Shown here: positions 7,184 through 16,378 of the stretch, piece by piece
How the letters are laid out: the number at the start of each line of letters is the position of its first letter
How positions within the stretch are numbered: the first letter of the stretch is position 1
Assembly: GCA_958295815.1 (NCBI GenBank)
Contig: OY282374.1
Span: 3,132,856-3,196,855 of the forward strand
Length of the DNA: 64,000 nt
Direction: 5' to 3'
Source: Candidatus Poribacteria bacterium
Lineage (GTDB): Bacteria > Poribacteria > WGA-4E > WGA-3G
The notes under the pieces: model-generated
Told to the model about the DNA's origin: nothing
What the model saw: only the letters and a program-made list of their open reading frames with translations
Database searches by the model: none
Translations under genes and position numbers: made by a program

Positions 7184-8470
7184 TCACAAAAGCGGCTCTG
7201 TCGTCTTACCTAAAACCCGCGGTAGCCAGAGGCTCAAATCTGGAATATACGTCACCAACACCAACGCTATCAGTAACAACACAATAAACAAGAGTACCGA
7301 ACGATAGAGAACAACGACCGACCGGTCAAACTTCATGCTGGAGATAAACAGATTCATTCCCACCGGTGGGGTCAAATAACCGATCTCGAGGTTCGTTAAA
7401 ACGATAATACCGAGATGTGCCTTGTCAATCCCGAATTGTTCGGCGATGGGCAGTAGCAACGGCACAACGATAATGACCGCAGAAAAAATGTCCATCAGAC
7501 ACCCAACAATCAGAAGAAAAATATTAAGTCCAATGAGCGTAACAATGCGGTTTTCTGTTGTTGATTGGATCCAGTCAAGAATAGTTGTGGGTACGTCGAG
7601 CGTGATAAGATAGTTCGTCAACCCTAAAGCGATGCCGAGGATGATGAGGATTGCCCCGACAAGCAGCGTGCTTTCTTTGACAATCCGCGGTAGGACTTTC
7701 ACCGAAAAGGAACGGTGGATACCTATTTCTACGATACATGCATAGATAGCCGTTAGTGCAGCCGCTTCGTCCAACGTAACGAAACCCGATATAATACCGC
7801 CTAACACAATAAACGGCAAAAGCAGTTCCCATTTTACGTCCCAAAGCGTACGGATAAAAACGCGTCCATCAAACGGTGTGGTTTCGATCTTCTTAGTCAA
7901 ACTCCATCCGCAACAGTAAAGGCTTAAAATACCGAGAATAAGCAGACCGGGAATCATACCCGCAAGGAACATTCTCTCAATGGGTACTTGGGCGATAATC
8001 GCATAGAGGATAAGTGGAACACACGGCGGAAACAGGAGTCCGATACTCCCAGAAGCCGTCACCAAACCGAGTGAAAATCTTTCGTTGTAACTCTGACGCA
8101 GAATCGGATATAACAACCCCCCGAGTGCAATAATCGTTACACCGGATGCCCCGGTGAATGTTGTAAAGAAGGCGCAGGTGCCGAGAACAACCACGGCGAT
8201 GCCACCCGGCAACCAACCAACGCTCGCACGCGCGAACGCAACCAAACGCTGTGGTGCCTTGCCCTCAGCGATTACATATCCTGCAAACGTGAAGAGCGGG
8301 ATGATGAGGATTGTCGAATTTCGGGTGAGTCGGTTGAAGTCGATTAAGATCGTTGAAATCGGTTCGCCTGCTGTGAGGTATCCGATGATTGATGCCCCGC
8401 CCAATAAAACAAAGAGCGCACCACCGAGAAGCGCGAAGCCTACTAAGCCAATCCCAATTATTAAGCCCAT
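7184..8470 (-). CDS. dctM: TRAP transporter, large permease subunit (DctM type)
   Basis: The 428-residue product has about 12 hydrophobic segments and the usual family length. It is the ion-driven translocation channel of a tripartite ATP-independent periplasmic transporter, which imports organic acids in symport with sodium or protons. Recognisable features are the LFTFAGYVIAEG region, FTGASGVTIIALGG, ASGSIGLLFPPCVPLILY and the C-terminal LTPPVGMNLFISS. Its ATG overlaps the dctQ stop (TAATG at about 8468-8472), so the two subunits are coupled. No periplasmic binding protein (DctP) lies next to it. Two LarA-like racemase genes precede it in the same operon, which suggests a 2-hydroxyacid such as lactate as substrate; that is inference. 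Confidence 0.92.
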   Translation of the reverse strand: MGLIIGIGLVGFALLGGALFVLLGGASIIGYLTAGEPISTILIDFNRLTRNSTILIIPLFTFAGYVIAEGKAPQRLVAFARASVGWLPGGIAVVVLGTCAFFTTFTGASGVTIIALGGLLYPILRQSYNERFSLGLVTASGSIGLLFPPCVPLILYAIIAQVPIERMFLAGMIPGLLILGILSLYCCGWSLTKKIETTPFDGRVFIRTLWDVKWELLLPFIVLGGIISGFVTLDEAAALTAIYACIVEIGIHRSFSVKVLPRIVKESTLLVGAILIILGIALGLTNYLITLDVPTTILDWIQSTTENRIVTLIGLNIFLLIVGCLMDIFSAVIIVVPLLLPIAEQFGIDKAHLGIIVLTNLEIGYLTPPVGMNLFISSMKFDRSVVVLYRSVLLFIVLLLIALVLVTYIPDLSLWLPRVLGKTTEPLL

Positions 8471-9036
8471 TAGCCCGATTCTCCTTTGCCGACATCCGGA
8501 GCCTGTCCACTATTTGTTAAACGCATGCCGATTTGAAGCACTAAATGAATCCCAATGAGGACAAATCCGACCGGAATAATGCTCTTCGCCCACCACAGCG
8601 GGATACTACCAATTAATGTAGCCTCGCTTAACTGTTCATCTATGAGAAAATCAAATCCGTAATAGGCTAAGATTCCCACAACAATCAAAGCGAGGCAATC
8701 GACAATTAGATTATTCCAGCGCGTGATCTTTTCGGGGAGAATTCGGCTGAGCACATCAATGCTGATATGTCGTCTCTCGCTGGTAGCGAGCGCGGCACCT
8801 ACGAGGCACAGCCAGAGCGTCAAGTGTTGGAGCATTATATCGCTCCACAACAGGCTCGTTTGAAACCCGTAGCGCAAGACTATTTTGAGTATTGCAAGTC
8901 CAAGCATCATTGCGACAATAAGGCACAGCAAACCCGTCTCAACCTTACCCAGAGCAGTATTGATACGCTGTAGGGAGGAAACCACTTTACGGGCGGATTG
9001 CTGATCCTCAGGACTTGCTGTAGAAGAATCATGCAT
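8470..9036 (-). CDS. dctQ: TRAP transporter, small permease subunit (DctQ type)
   Basis: A 188-residue membrane protein with four hydrophobic segments. VETGLLCLIVAMM in the first and LLWSDIMLQHLTLWL near residue 70 are typical of DctQ, as is the ATSERRHISID segment facing the cytoplasm. It partners DctM in the membrane. It starts 6 bases after the LarA-like gene stops and overlaps dctM, giving a tight unit of racemase, racemase, dctQ, dctM. Confidence 0.9.
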   Translation of the reverse strand: MHDSSTASPEDQQSARKVVSSLQRINTALGKVETGLLCLIVAMMLGLAILKIVLRYGFQTSLLWSDIMLQHLTLWLCLVGAALATSERRHISIDVLSRILPEKITRWNNLIVDCLALIVVGILAYYGFDFLIDEQLSEATLIGSIPLWWAKSIIPVGFVLIGIHLVLQIGMRLTNSGQAPDVGKGESG

Positions 9037-9042
9037 CTGCTA

Positions 9043-10302
9043 TTATTTCTCCTGCGCTAATACCTGAATACCGGCAGATGGCAGAACAGCAACTTTAGTG
9101 TCTGATGGAAGCCTCGCGGCGAACAAGTCAATCAATTCATTGAGGTCTCGGAAGAGGAGAGCACCTGAATGTTTCTTGTAGAAATCATCCACTAAAAAGT
9201 GTTCCGACCAGACGTGCAGTTGATCTTGAGTGCCAAGTTCTGGCGGCGGGAGTTCAGACTCTGTCCTCTCGTCTCTCTGCTGTAGGAAACGGGCATAATC
9301 GATCTGATCAAATAGTCCATGATAGCAGATACCGTCGCTTGCGGGGTTGAGTGCCATCGTATACGCGTTCTCAAAATAACGTGTTGCCCACAACGCTTTT
9401 CCCGTTTGGATCGGATCGCTATCAAGCGGGTAGCAATTCAGTACAACAAGATCTGTCTCTTTTCGGCTTGATTCGGGTATCTCTGTGCCGTAAGTATCCA
9501 ACGCAAAGTGTGCGCCTTTACGATGTGCTTGCACAAAATCACCCACAAACAGCCCACAAATTTCGCGACGGGTGTTGAGCACAACGTTGGCAATTACATC
9601 AAGACCGAGGACACCTGCCACAGCTTCCGAAAAGTCGCGATGGTCGGGCTCACTGCCTTCTCTTTCGATAACAGCGTGTCCACGACTCGGCGAGAAGGAG
9701 TGAAAATAGAACATCGTCGCGAAACCCGCTATCCCGGGGACAACCAATTTCGCACCGCCACCGAAGCCAACGGAGCCATGTGGATAGATGCCACCAAGAC
9801 AAATCTTGAAATCCGCATCTGCGACAACGCGATTTAAATAGATAGGCATGCCGTTATCAAGACTTCCTAAGGCACGCAGATCGCCGTCCATAAAATCATG
9901 GCTGGTCGCTTCATATTCAGCGGCAACATCTACGCCTATCTTTTTCGCAACCTCTTCATCAGTGAGTGGACGATGCGAACCGCCGCCGACAACGAACCGA
10001 ATCTCGGATTTAGGGACACCTGCTGACGCTAATTCGCGTAGGAGAAACGGAAGGACCTTTGCAGCGGGCGTCGGACGACTTAAATCATCTACAATAATAG
10101 CGGCACTTTTCTTGCCTTTTGCGAGTTCTGAAATGCGGGGTGTGCCGATCGGCTCAGCGAATGCCTGTTCAATTTGGGCATCAGAAAGCACAGGCGCGTC
10201 TTTCGGTCCTAATACTTCTACTTCCCAGCCGGACGGGAAATTTAGCGTCAATTCTTCATCCCCGTACCACGCACGGGAGTGGACCCTAGCAGTGTTACTC
10301 AT
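9043..10302 (-). CDS. LarA-like nickel-pincer 2-hydroxyacid racemase, copy A
   Basis: A 419-residue member of the lactate racemase family (LarA N-terminal domain, formerly DUF2088). In the studied Lactiplantibacillus plantarum LarA the nickel-pincer nucleotide is attached to a Lys and coordinated by a His, with two catalytic His residues. All counterparts are visible here: DDLSRPTP (residues 72-79), GSHRP (H110), YPH (H175), GGGAK (K185) and YFH (H201). It should therefore racemise or epimerise a 2-hydroxyacid, though the substrate may not be lactate. No larB, larC or larE genes for making the cofactor are in the window. It is a tandem paralogue of the next gene and sits 6 bases from dctQ. 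Confidence 0.85.
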   Translation of the reverse strand: MSNTARVHSRAWYGDEELTLNFPSGWEVEVLGPKDAPVLSDAQIEQAFAEPIGTPRISELAKGKKSAAIIVDDLSRPTPAAKVLPFLLRELASAGVPKSEIRFVVGGGSHRPLTDEEVAKKIGVDVAAEYEATSHDFMDGDLRALGSLDNGMPIYLNRVVADADFKICLGGIYPHGSVGFGGGAKLVVPGIAGFATMFYFHSFSPSRGHAVIEREGSEPDHRDFSEAVAGVLGLDVIANVVLNTRREICGLFVGDFVQAHRKGAHFALDTYGTEIPESSRKETDLVVLNCYPLDSDPIQTGKALWATRYFENAYTMALNPASDGICYHGLFDQIDYARFLQQRDERTESELPPPELGTQDQLHVWSEHFLVDDFYKKHSGALLFRDLNELIDLFAARLPSDTKVAVLPSAGIQVLAQEK

Positions 10303-10425
10303 ATTTTTCCTCCATTTTGATTCACGGATTATGCAATAAGAGAAGATGAACCTTGTTCTATTCAGAGAGCATCGGTGCTATGACCAGAGGTGTTTGGTGC
10401 TACTAACCGCAAAAGCCAAATGGCT

Positions 10426-11691
10426 TTACTCGGAAAGGGCTGGCACCGGCACCTGAATTCCTGCCACAGGTAAAACGGCAACTTTCGCATCTGTCGGGAG
10501 TTTCTCGGAGAACAATTGAATCAACTCTTCTAGGTCGCGGAACAGAAGCGAAGCAGGATATTCCTTGTAGAAGTCGTCTGCTAAGAAGTGCTTAGACCAA
10601 ACATGCAGTTGTCCGCGTCGTCCGAGTCGCGGCGCGGGTGGTTCAGGTGGAGACTCTTCTGCTCGCTGCCGAAGATAGCGCGCATAATCAAGCTTATCGA
10701 ACAGTCCGTGGTAGCAGCTACCGTCACTCGCAGCGTAGAGGGCTATCGTGTAAGCGTTTTCAAAATAACTTAATGCCGCCAATGCCTTGTCAAGTTGAAT
10801 CGCGTCAGCATCAAGGGGATAGCAGTTAATGATCACCAAATTCGTCTCATTTCGACTCGTTTCCGGTATCTCTGTACTGTAGGTGTCCAAAGCAAAATGT
10901 GCGCCTTTACGATGTGCCTGCACAAAGTCACCTACGAACAGACCACAGATTTCTCGGTCGCTATTAAGCACTGCATTGACGATCGCATCAAGCCCAAGAA
11001 CCTCCGCTGCCAGTTCAGAGGAGCCACGGCGATCCGGTTCATCGCTTTCTCCCTCAATATTCGCATATCCACGACCCGGTGGGAAATTGTGGAAATAGAA
11101 CATTGTTGTAAAACCGCAGGTGCCGGGGACAATCAGTTTCGCTCCACCACTAAATCCAACAGAACTGTGCGGATATATACCTCCTAAACAGACTTTGAAC
11201 TCGGCATCTGCCACAACTCGGTTGAGATAAATAGGCATGCCGTTATCAAGGCTTCCTAATGCTCGCAGATCGCCGCTCATGAAATCGTGATTCGTTACTT
11301 CGTATTCAGCAAAGACATCCGCACCAATTTTTTTCGCCATCTCTGCCTCGGTGATCGGGCGGTGCGAACCGACACCGACAACAAATCGGATTTCCGATTT
11401 CGGAACACCCGCTGAGGCTAGCTCGCGTAGAAGAAAGGGGACGACCATTGCAGAAGGCGTCGGACGACTCAGATCATCCACAACAATAGCAGCACTCTTT
11501 TTCCCTTTTGCGAGTTCCGAAATACGGGGAGTGCCGATAGGGTTAGCAAATGCATCTTCAATTTGGGGCTCTGAGAGCGCGGGGGCATCTTTCGGTCCCA
11601 ATACCTCTACTTCCCAGTCGGTCGGAAAATTCAGCGTCAACGCTTCGTCCCCATACCACGCACCAGAACGGACGATGGTAGTATTATTCAT
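10426..11691 (-). CDS. LarA-like nickel-pincer 2-hydroxyacid racemase, copy B
   Basis: I chose the ATG at 11691 because GGAG lies about 8 bases upstream and the start aligns with copy A; an upstream in-frame start would add 26 atypical residues. The 421-residue product is very similar to copy A over the whole length. It keeps the same key residues: DDLSRPTP, GSHRP, YPHSS, GGAK and FYFH. The copies differ most in the C-terminal third. It is the first gene of the racemase and TRAP transporter unit, with 123 bases between the two racemases. Retention of both active sites suggests related but different substrates rather than decay. Confidence 0.85.
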   Translation of the reverse strand: MNNTTIVRSGAWYGDEALTLNFPTDWEVEVLGPKDAPALSEPQIEDAFANPIGTPRISELAKGKKSAAIVVDDLSRPTPSAMVVPFLLRELASAGVPKSEIRFVVGVGSHRPITEAEMAKKIGADVFAEYEVTNHDFMSGDLRALGSLDNGMPIYLNRVVADAEFKVCLGGIYPHSSVGFSGGAKLIVPGTCGFTTMFYFHNFPPGRGYANIEGESDEPDRRGSSELAAEVLGLDAIVNAVLNSDREICGLFVGDFVQAHRKGAHFALDTYSTEIPETSRNETNLVIINCYPLDADAIQLDKALAALSYFENAYTIALYAASDGSCYHGLFDKLDYARYLRQRAEESPPEPPAPRLGRRGQLHVWSKHFLADDFYKEYPASLLFRDLEELIQLFSEKLPTDAKVAVLPVAGIQVPVPALSE

Positions 11692-11776
11692 GATTTCGCT
11701 CCATATGAAATTATAATGAATAAAAAAATATATAGACTTTTTATGAGCAATGGACACAAAAACACGCAACTGCCGC

Positions 11777-11798
11777 TGGCGAGGTTTTCAACCTCGCC
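11777..11798. repeat. Interspersed palindrome, GGTTTCTAACC family, copy 4
   Basis: GGCGAGGTT and AACCTCGCC are nearly continuous here (GGCGAGGTTTTCAACCTCGCC), giving a 9-bp stem with a tiny loop. It lies between pyrG (whose stop is at 11842) and the racemase operon. Confidence 0.75.
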
Positions 11799-11841
11799 GA
11801 TCCATAAAATTTATTATAAGATAGCTATAATCATAAATTTT

Positions 11842-13440
11842 TTATTTTTCAACAAGCACTGCCGCGATAAATTCTCGGAAAAGAGGGTGCGGTACAAGAG
11901 GCTTTGATTGAAATTCAGGATGGAATTGTGAACCCACCATCCACGGATGATCGGGGACCTCGGCAATCTCAACGAGACTTTCATCGGGCGATAATCCGCT
12001 AAAACAGAGTCCAGCTGCTTCTAATTGTGAACGGTATGTGTTATTCAACTCATAGCGGTGACGGTGTCGCTCTACAATAATAGGTTGCTGATAGGCATCG
12101 TAGCTTTTGGTGTTTTCTTTGAGGACACACGGATAGATGCCGAGACGCATTGTCGCTCCGAGGTCAGCGATTGCGCGTTGATCTGGCATCAAATCAATGA
12201 CAGGATACGGTGTCTCTGAGTCTACTTCTGTGCTATTTGCCCCTTTTAGATCGGCAACATGCCGAGCAAACTCAATCACAAGACACTGCATACCGAGGCA
12301 TAATCCGAAATACGGTATGCAATTTTCACGAGCGTATCGTGCTGCAACCAGCATCCCTTCAATGCCACGATAGCCGAATCCACCCGGGACCAATATCCCA
12401 TCAACATCCTCAAAAACGCTATCAAGGTCTTGATGTTCTGTGAGTGTTTCAGAATCTATCCATTTAATCTCGACGGCAGCTTTGTTGGCAATACCTCCGT
12501 GCTTGAGTGCTTCTTGGACGCTGATATAGGCATCACTGCCAGACGTGTATTTTCCGACAACAGCGATCCGCGCCGTGTGTTGTGGATTTTTCAGTTTTTC
12601 GACCATCGTTGCCCATTCGGCATCCATCGGTGGACGTGTTTCAAGTCCAAGCCTCTTTAAGACGAGATGTCCCATGCCTTGCCGTTCAAAGTTAAGCGGG
12701 ATTTCGTCAACACATTTCGTGTCGAGTCCTTCAAAAATATATTCTTCACTAATACCACAGAGGAGCGCGATTTTCTGACGGAAAGCCTCTTCTAACGGCT
12801 GGCTAGTTCGGCACAGCAATAGGTCTGGTTGGACGCCTAATTCTTGGAGTTTGCGAATACTATGTTGGGTCGGTTTGCTCTTGCTTTCGCCATTAGGTAA
12901 GGTGTAAATGAGGGATACATGGAGGAACATCGTGTTGTCGCGTCCGACCTCAACTGCCATCTGTCGAATGCCTTCTACAAAAGGCGGCATCTCAAAATCA
13001 CCGATGGTTCCACCTATCTCGGTAATGACAATCTCAGCTTCGTTATCCTTCCCGATCTGGTAGATACGGCGTTTGATTTCGTCTGTAATGTGCGGGATTA
13101 GCTGCACCGTTTGACCCAGGTAGTCACCGCGCCGTTCTTTCGCAATCACTTCACTATAGACGGAGCCAGTAGTAAAGTTAGAATATTGATTCAGGTCAAT
13201 GCCGAGAAACCGTTCATAATTCCCGATATCCAAGTCGGTTTCCGCGCCATCATGCGTGACGAAAACCTCACCATGTTGAAACGGGTTCATGACACCCGCA
13301 TCCACATTGAGATACGGATCGATTTTGACGACAATCACCTTAAAACCACGATTGATAAGCAATCTACCTAAGGACGCCGTGGTAATCCCCTTGCCGATCC
13401 CTGAGATAACCCCGCCCGTCACGAAAATATATTTTGTCAT
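11842..13440 (-). CDS. pyrG: CTP synthase
   Basis: Makes CTP from UTP, ATP and glutamine. I start it at the ATG at 13440 (MTKYIFVTGG), the usual N-terminus of the family; in-frame codons further upstream would add up to 33 unlikely residues. The 532-residue length is normal. The synthetase domain (about 1-270) has VISGIGKGI, KIDPYLNVDAG and HGEVFVTHDGAETDLD. The class I glutamine amidotransferase domain (about 290-530) has GGFGYRG, the nucleophile Cys in GLCLGMQ, and the His/Glu pair in QFHPEF. It lies downstream of kdsB on the same strand; KdsB consumes CTP, so the pairing makes sense. Confidence 0.97.
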   Translation of the reverse strand: MTKYIFVTGGVISGIGKGITTASLGRLLINRGFKVIVVKIDPYLNVDAGVMNPFQHGEVFVTHDGAETDLDIGNYERFLGIDLNQYSNFTTGSVYSEVIAKERRGDYLGQTVQLIPHITDEIKRRIYQIGKDNEAEIVITEIGGTIGDFEMPPFVEGIRQMAVEVGRDNTMFLHVSLIYTLPNGESKSKPTQHSIRKLQELGVQPDLLLCRTSQPLEEAFRQKIALLCGISEEYIFEGLDTKCVDEIPLNFERQGMGHLVLKRLGLETRPPMDAEWATMVEKLKNPQHTARIAVVGKYTSGSDAYISVQEALKHGGIANKAAVEIKWIDSETLTEHQDLDSVFEDVDGILVPGGFGYRGIEGMLVAARYARENCIPYFGLCLGMQCLVIEFARHVADLKGANSTEVDSETPYPVIDLMPDQRAIADLGATMRLGIYPCVLKENTKSYDAYQQPIIVERHRHRYELNNTYRSQLEAAGLCFSGLSPDESLVEIAEVPDHPWMVGSQFHPEFQSKPLVPHPLFREFIAAVLVEK

Positions 13441-13578
13441 TTTTTTATACGGCATTAGAGAAGCAAGTCCGATGACTGTTATGAGATATATATCCGCATT
13501 GCCATGGAATGAAGGCAGATTTCCATATAACAATGCCACACTGTACTTCTCTATTCGCCCTGTTTTGCACTCCTTATG

Positions 13579-14310
13579 CTATGCTGTTACTAAAATTTGT
13601 TTCACCCGCTCCAAGTCAGCGGGAACATCGACCCCAATAAGTAGTGTATCAGTTTCGACGACATGAATAGGGACACCGTGTTCTAAAAATCGTAATTGTT
13701 CTAAACCTTCTGCGAGTTCGTAAGGTGTGGAATCCCATTTTGTGAACGCGAGGAGTTGATCCCGGCGGTAAGCGTACAAACCGACATGCCGGTACACGGG
13801 AAATTTGTGTAGGTCCGCTTCACAGACTTTTCCGGGCATAGCCGCCCGCGAAAAATATAACGCGTCACCCTGAAGGTCTGTAACAACTTTAACGACGTTA
13901 ACGTCTCGGTAATCCGTGGCGGTTTCAACCCGCTGCTTTAATGTGCAAACTTGCACCTTCGGTCTATCAATGAAAGGCTGTAGCATCATGTCAATCTGTG
14001 CAGGTTCAAGCAGGGGTTCGTCGCCTTGAATGTTGGCAACAACATCACAGGTCAACTGTTCTGCAACAACGGCGACTCGCTCAGTACCAGTCGCACACGG
14101 TCCTGTCATCTGCACGTTTCCACCGAATTTAGTTACCACGTCGTAAATCCGTTGGTCATCCGTAGCGACAATAACTTCATCTAACATTTTGGCACGGCAG
14201 GCACTTTCGTAGACGTGTTGCACCATCGGTTTTCCGAGAAGATTCGCTAACGGTTTCCCCTCAAAACGGCTTGAGGCATAGCGAGCTGGGATGATTCCTA
14301 CACTTTGCAA
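13579..14310 (-). CDS. kdsB: 3-deoxy-manno-octulosonate cytidylyltransferase
   Basis: Activates Kdo to CMP-Kdo for lipopolysaccharide inner core synthesis. The 243-residue length is typical. Motifs seen are IPARYASSRFEGKPL at the N-terminus (CTP binding), EVIVATDD, NIQGDEPLL and the YFSRAAMP segment. Its presence shows that the organism makes a Kdo-containing outer membrane. The gene is followed by pyrG about 140 bases downstream, and the two are probably co-transcribed. Confidence 0.96.
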   Translation of the reverse strand: MQSVGIIPARYASSRFEGKPLANLLGKPMVQHVYESACRAKMLDEVIVATDDQRIYDVVTKFGGNVQMTGPCATGTERVAVVAEQLTCDVVANIQGDEPLLEPAQIDMMLQPFIDRPKVQVCTLKQRVETATDYRDVNVVKVVTDLQGDALYFSRAAMPGKVCEADLHKFPVYRHVGLYAYRRDQLLAFTKWDSTPYELAEGLEQLRFLEHGVPIHVVETDTLLIGVDVPADLERVKQILVTA

Positions 14311-14513
14311 CCTTATGCTTCCTCATAACGTCCTAAATTTTATATGTTTTTTCTCTCTGCCTCCCAAATCAGTTTAACGCAAAATCAAGTTAAAATCAAA
14401 TATTTTTTTCCATTTTCAGTTGCAGATGTGATTAGAAAGGTGGTAAACTTTAATGCAACTGATTCGTTTGTGTATGTGAACGAACGGATAATCCTATAGA
14501 GGAGATTTTCAAA

Positions 14514-15353
14514 ATGAAACGAAATATAAAGTTCGCAATGTTAACTGGCAGACTGCATCCTGGCATGGCGTGTTTGTTTCTAATTAGTGCTTTCTGTCTG
14601 TTATTGTTTGGAATTCAGAACGCAGCTGCTGATGTCCTTGATCCGGATTTAGTACTGTATTTCGATTATGAGGATTTTGATGGAAATACGGTCGTTGAAA
14701 AATCTGGTCGTGGCTACGATGGTGATATCAATGGGAAAGTAACCCAATCCGACAAGGGGAAGTTTGGAAAAGCCGGTCACTTCGCAGCGAACAGCTTCCT
14801 TGACTTAGATGGACCCAATATCAAAGAGGAAGATATACCGACCGAAGGCATGAGCATTGTTGCGTGGATTAACGTTGAAGCTGTCTCAGACATGGCAATT
14901 TTCAATGCACGTGCTGCCGATAATACATGGCTTGTCCATCCCGAGGCGCGAGGCGACGGAAACTATCGTTGGCTGAATCGCAGCCCCGGCGGCGCAACGA
15001 TATTTGACATCCGCGCTGGGAAAAATAAAGCCAATGAGTGGGTGCATTATGCAGGCACATTCAGTCGACCCGATGGAATAGCCGTGCTTTACATCGACGG
15101 TAATAATGTTGGTGAAGAAAAAGCACGCGTTGGCACCCCGATTGCAGGAGATTGGGGACAAGGCGCACGAGTTGGTTTTAACATCGACAACAAGCGTCCC
15201 TTTACCGGACTGATGGATGATCTGAACGTCTGGAAACGCGGTTTAACTGAAGACGAAGTCAATTCTATCATGAACGATGGTGTTGATGCATTTCTCGCCG
15301 TGGAAGCACAGGGGAAGTTGACAACGACCTGGGGTAGGCTCAAATCAAATTAG
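14514..15353 (+). CDS. Secreted LamG-domain protein with WGxLK tail, tandem copy A
   Basis: A 279-residue exported protein: signal peptide over about residues 1-40 (hydrophobic stretch ending near AAADV), then one LamG jellyroll. Domain marks are DLVLYFDYEDFDG, SGRGYDG, GMSIVAWINVEA in the core strand, EWVHYAGTFSR, and FTGLMDDLNVWKRGLTEDEV at the end. The C-terminus is GKLTTTWGRLKSN, the tail shared by the LamG proteins here. A GAGGAG-like ribosome binding site precedes the ATG. The next gene is a close paralogue, so this is a tandem duplication. The protein probably sits on the cell surface or in the periplasm and binds a glycan or protein; the ligand is unknown. Confidence 0.85.
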   Translation: MKRNIKFAMLTGRLHPGMACLFLISAFCLLLFGIQNAAADVLDPDLVLYFDYEDFDGNTVVEKSGRGYDGDINGKVTQSDKGKFGKAGHFAANSFLDLDGPNIKEEDIPTEGMSIVAWINVEAVSDMAIFNARAADNTWLVHPEARGDGNYRWLNRSPGGATIFDIRAGKNKANEWVHYAGTFSRPDGIAVLYIDGNNVGEEKARVGTPIAGDWGQGARVGFNIDNKRPFTGLMDDLNVWKRGLTEDEVNSIMNDGVDAFLAVEAQGKLTTTWGRLKSN

Positions 15354-15444
15354 GGTAAAGTAAAATAACTCACTTCTGGCTCGGTGCGTTATTGGTCGTT
15401 GATAAAGGAATCAGTGACGTACCTATAATGGAGGATTTTAAGAC

Positions 15445-16266
15445 ATGAAATGGAATCTTACACTAACCCGTTATTTGGTGGCTCTATTTTTAATAGGCAC
15501 TTTCTGTATGTCTTTGGTAGAAGTCCCGGACACGTCCGCTGAGATTTTAGATCCCGATTTAGTGCTGTATTTCGATTATGAGGATTTTGATGGAAATACG
15601 GTTGTTGAAAAGTCCGGTCGTGGCTACGATGGCGAGATTAATGGAAATATCACGCAATCGGACGATGGAAAGTTTGGGAAAGCCGCTCTCTTTGAAGCAG
15701 GAAGTTTCCTCGATCTTGATGGACCCAATGTCAACAAGGATGATATACCAACCGAAGGCATGAGCATTGTTGCGTGGATTAACGTTGAGGCTGTCTCGGA
15801 TATGGCACTTTTCAATACACGTGCTGCCGATAATACATGGCTTGTCCATCCAGAAGCGCGCGGCGATGGAAATTATCGCTGGCTGAATCGCAGCCCTGGT
15901 GGCACAACGATATTCGACATCCGCGCTGGGGAAAATAAGGCGAATGAATGGATACATTACGCAGGCACATTCAGCCGATCAGACGGATTAGCCGTGCTTT
16001 ATATCAACGGCGTGAACGTTGGAGAAGAAGAAGCGCGCGTTGGCACACCGATCGCAGGGGATTGGGGACAAGGTGCACGCATCGGTGTTAATATTGATGA
16101 CAATCGACCGTTCACTGGGTTGATGGATGAGTTTAACCTCTGGAAACGCGGTTTATCAGAGGACGAGGTCAACGATATTATGAACAATGGACTCGGAACG
16201 TTGCTCACTGCAGTGGAAGCGCACAATAAACTCGCAACAACCTGGGGTAGGCTTAAGTCAAACTAA
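15445..16266 (+). CDS. Secreted LamG-domain protein with WGxLK tail, tandem copy B
   Basis: A 273-residue paralogue of the preceding gene, 91 bases downstream, with GGAGG before the ATG. The mature regions are very similar throughout, while the signal peptides (about residues 1-32 here) differ, as expected when only the exported part is constrained. The same LamG landmarks occur (YFDYEDFDG, MSIVAWINVEA, GLMDEFNLWKRGL) and the tail is NKLATTWGRLKSN. It is probably co-transcribed with copy A, and the sulfatase follows on the same strand. Confidence 0.85.
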   Translation: MKWNLTLTRYLVALFLIGTFCMSLVEVPDTSAEILDPDLVLYFDYEDFDGNTVVEKSGRGYDGEINGNITQSDDGKFGKAALFEAGSFLDLDGPNVNKDDIPTEGMSIVAWINVEAVSDMALFNTRAADNTWLVHPEARGDGNYRWLNRSPGGTTIFDIRAGENKANEWIHYAGTFSRSDGLAVLYINGVNVGEEEARVGTPIAGDWGQGARIGVNIDDNRPFTGLMDEFNLWKRGLSEDEVNDIMNNGLGTLLTAVEAHNKLATTWGRLKSN

Positions 16267-16378
16267 GATGTAAGTGGAAAGAAATTAACGTATTCTACGG
16301 TGGCACGTCATTGAAGTGTAATAGCACCACCAGTGGCGTGCCTGCTAACATTGTGTAAGTCCTGGATGGCAGGAACGC

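Noticed and set aside
15399..15429. A promoter for the second tandem LamG gene (TTGATA and TATAAT)
   Set aside because: The spacing is 19 bases and the -10 adjoins the ribosome binding site; co-transcription with the upstream paralogue is simpler.
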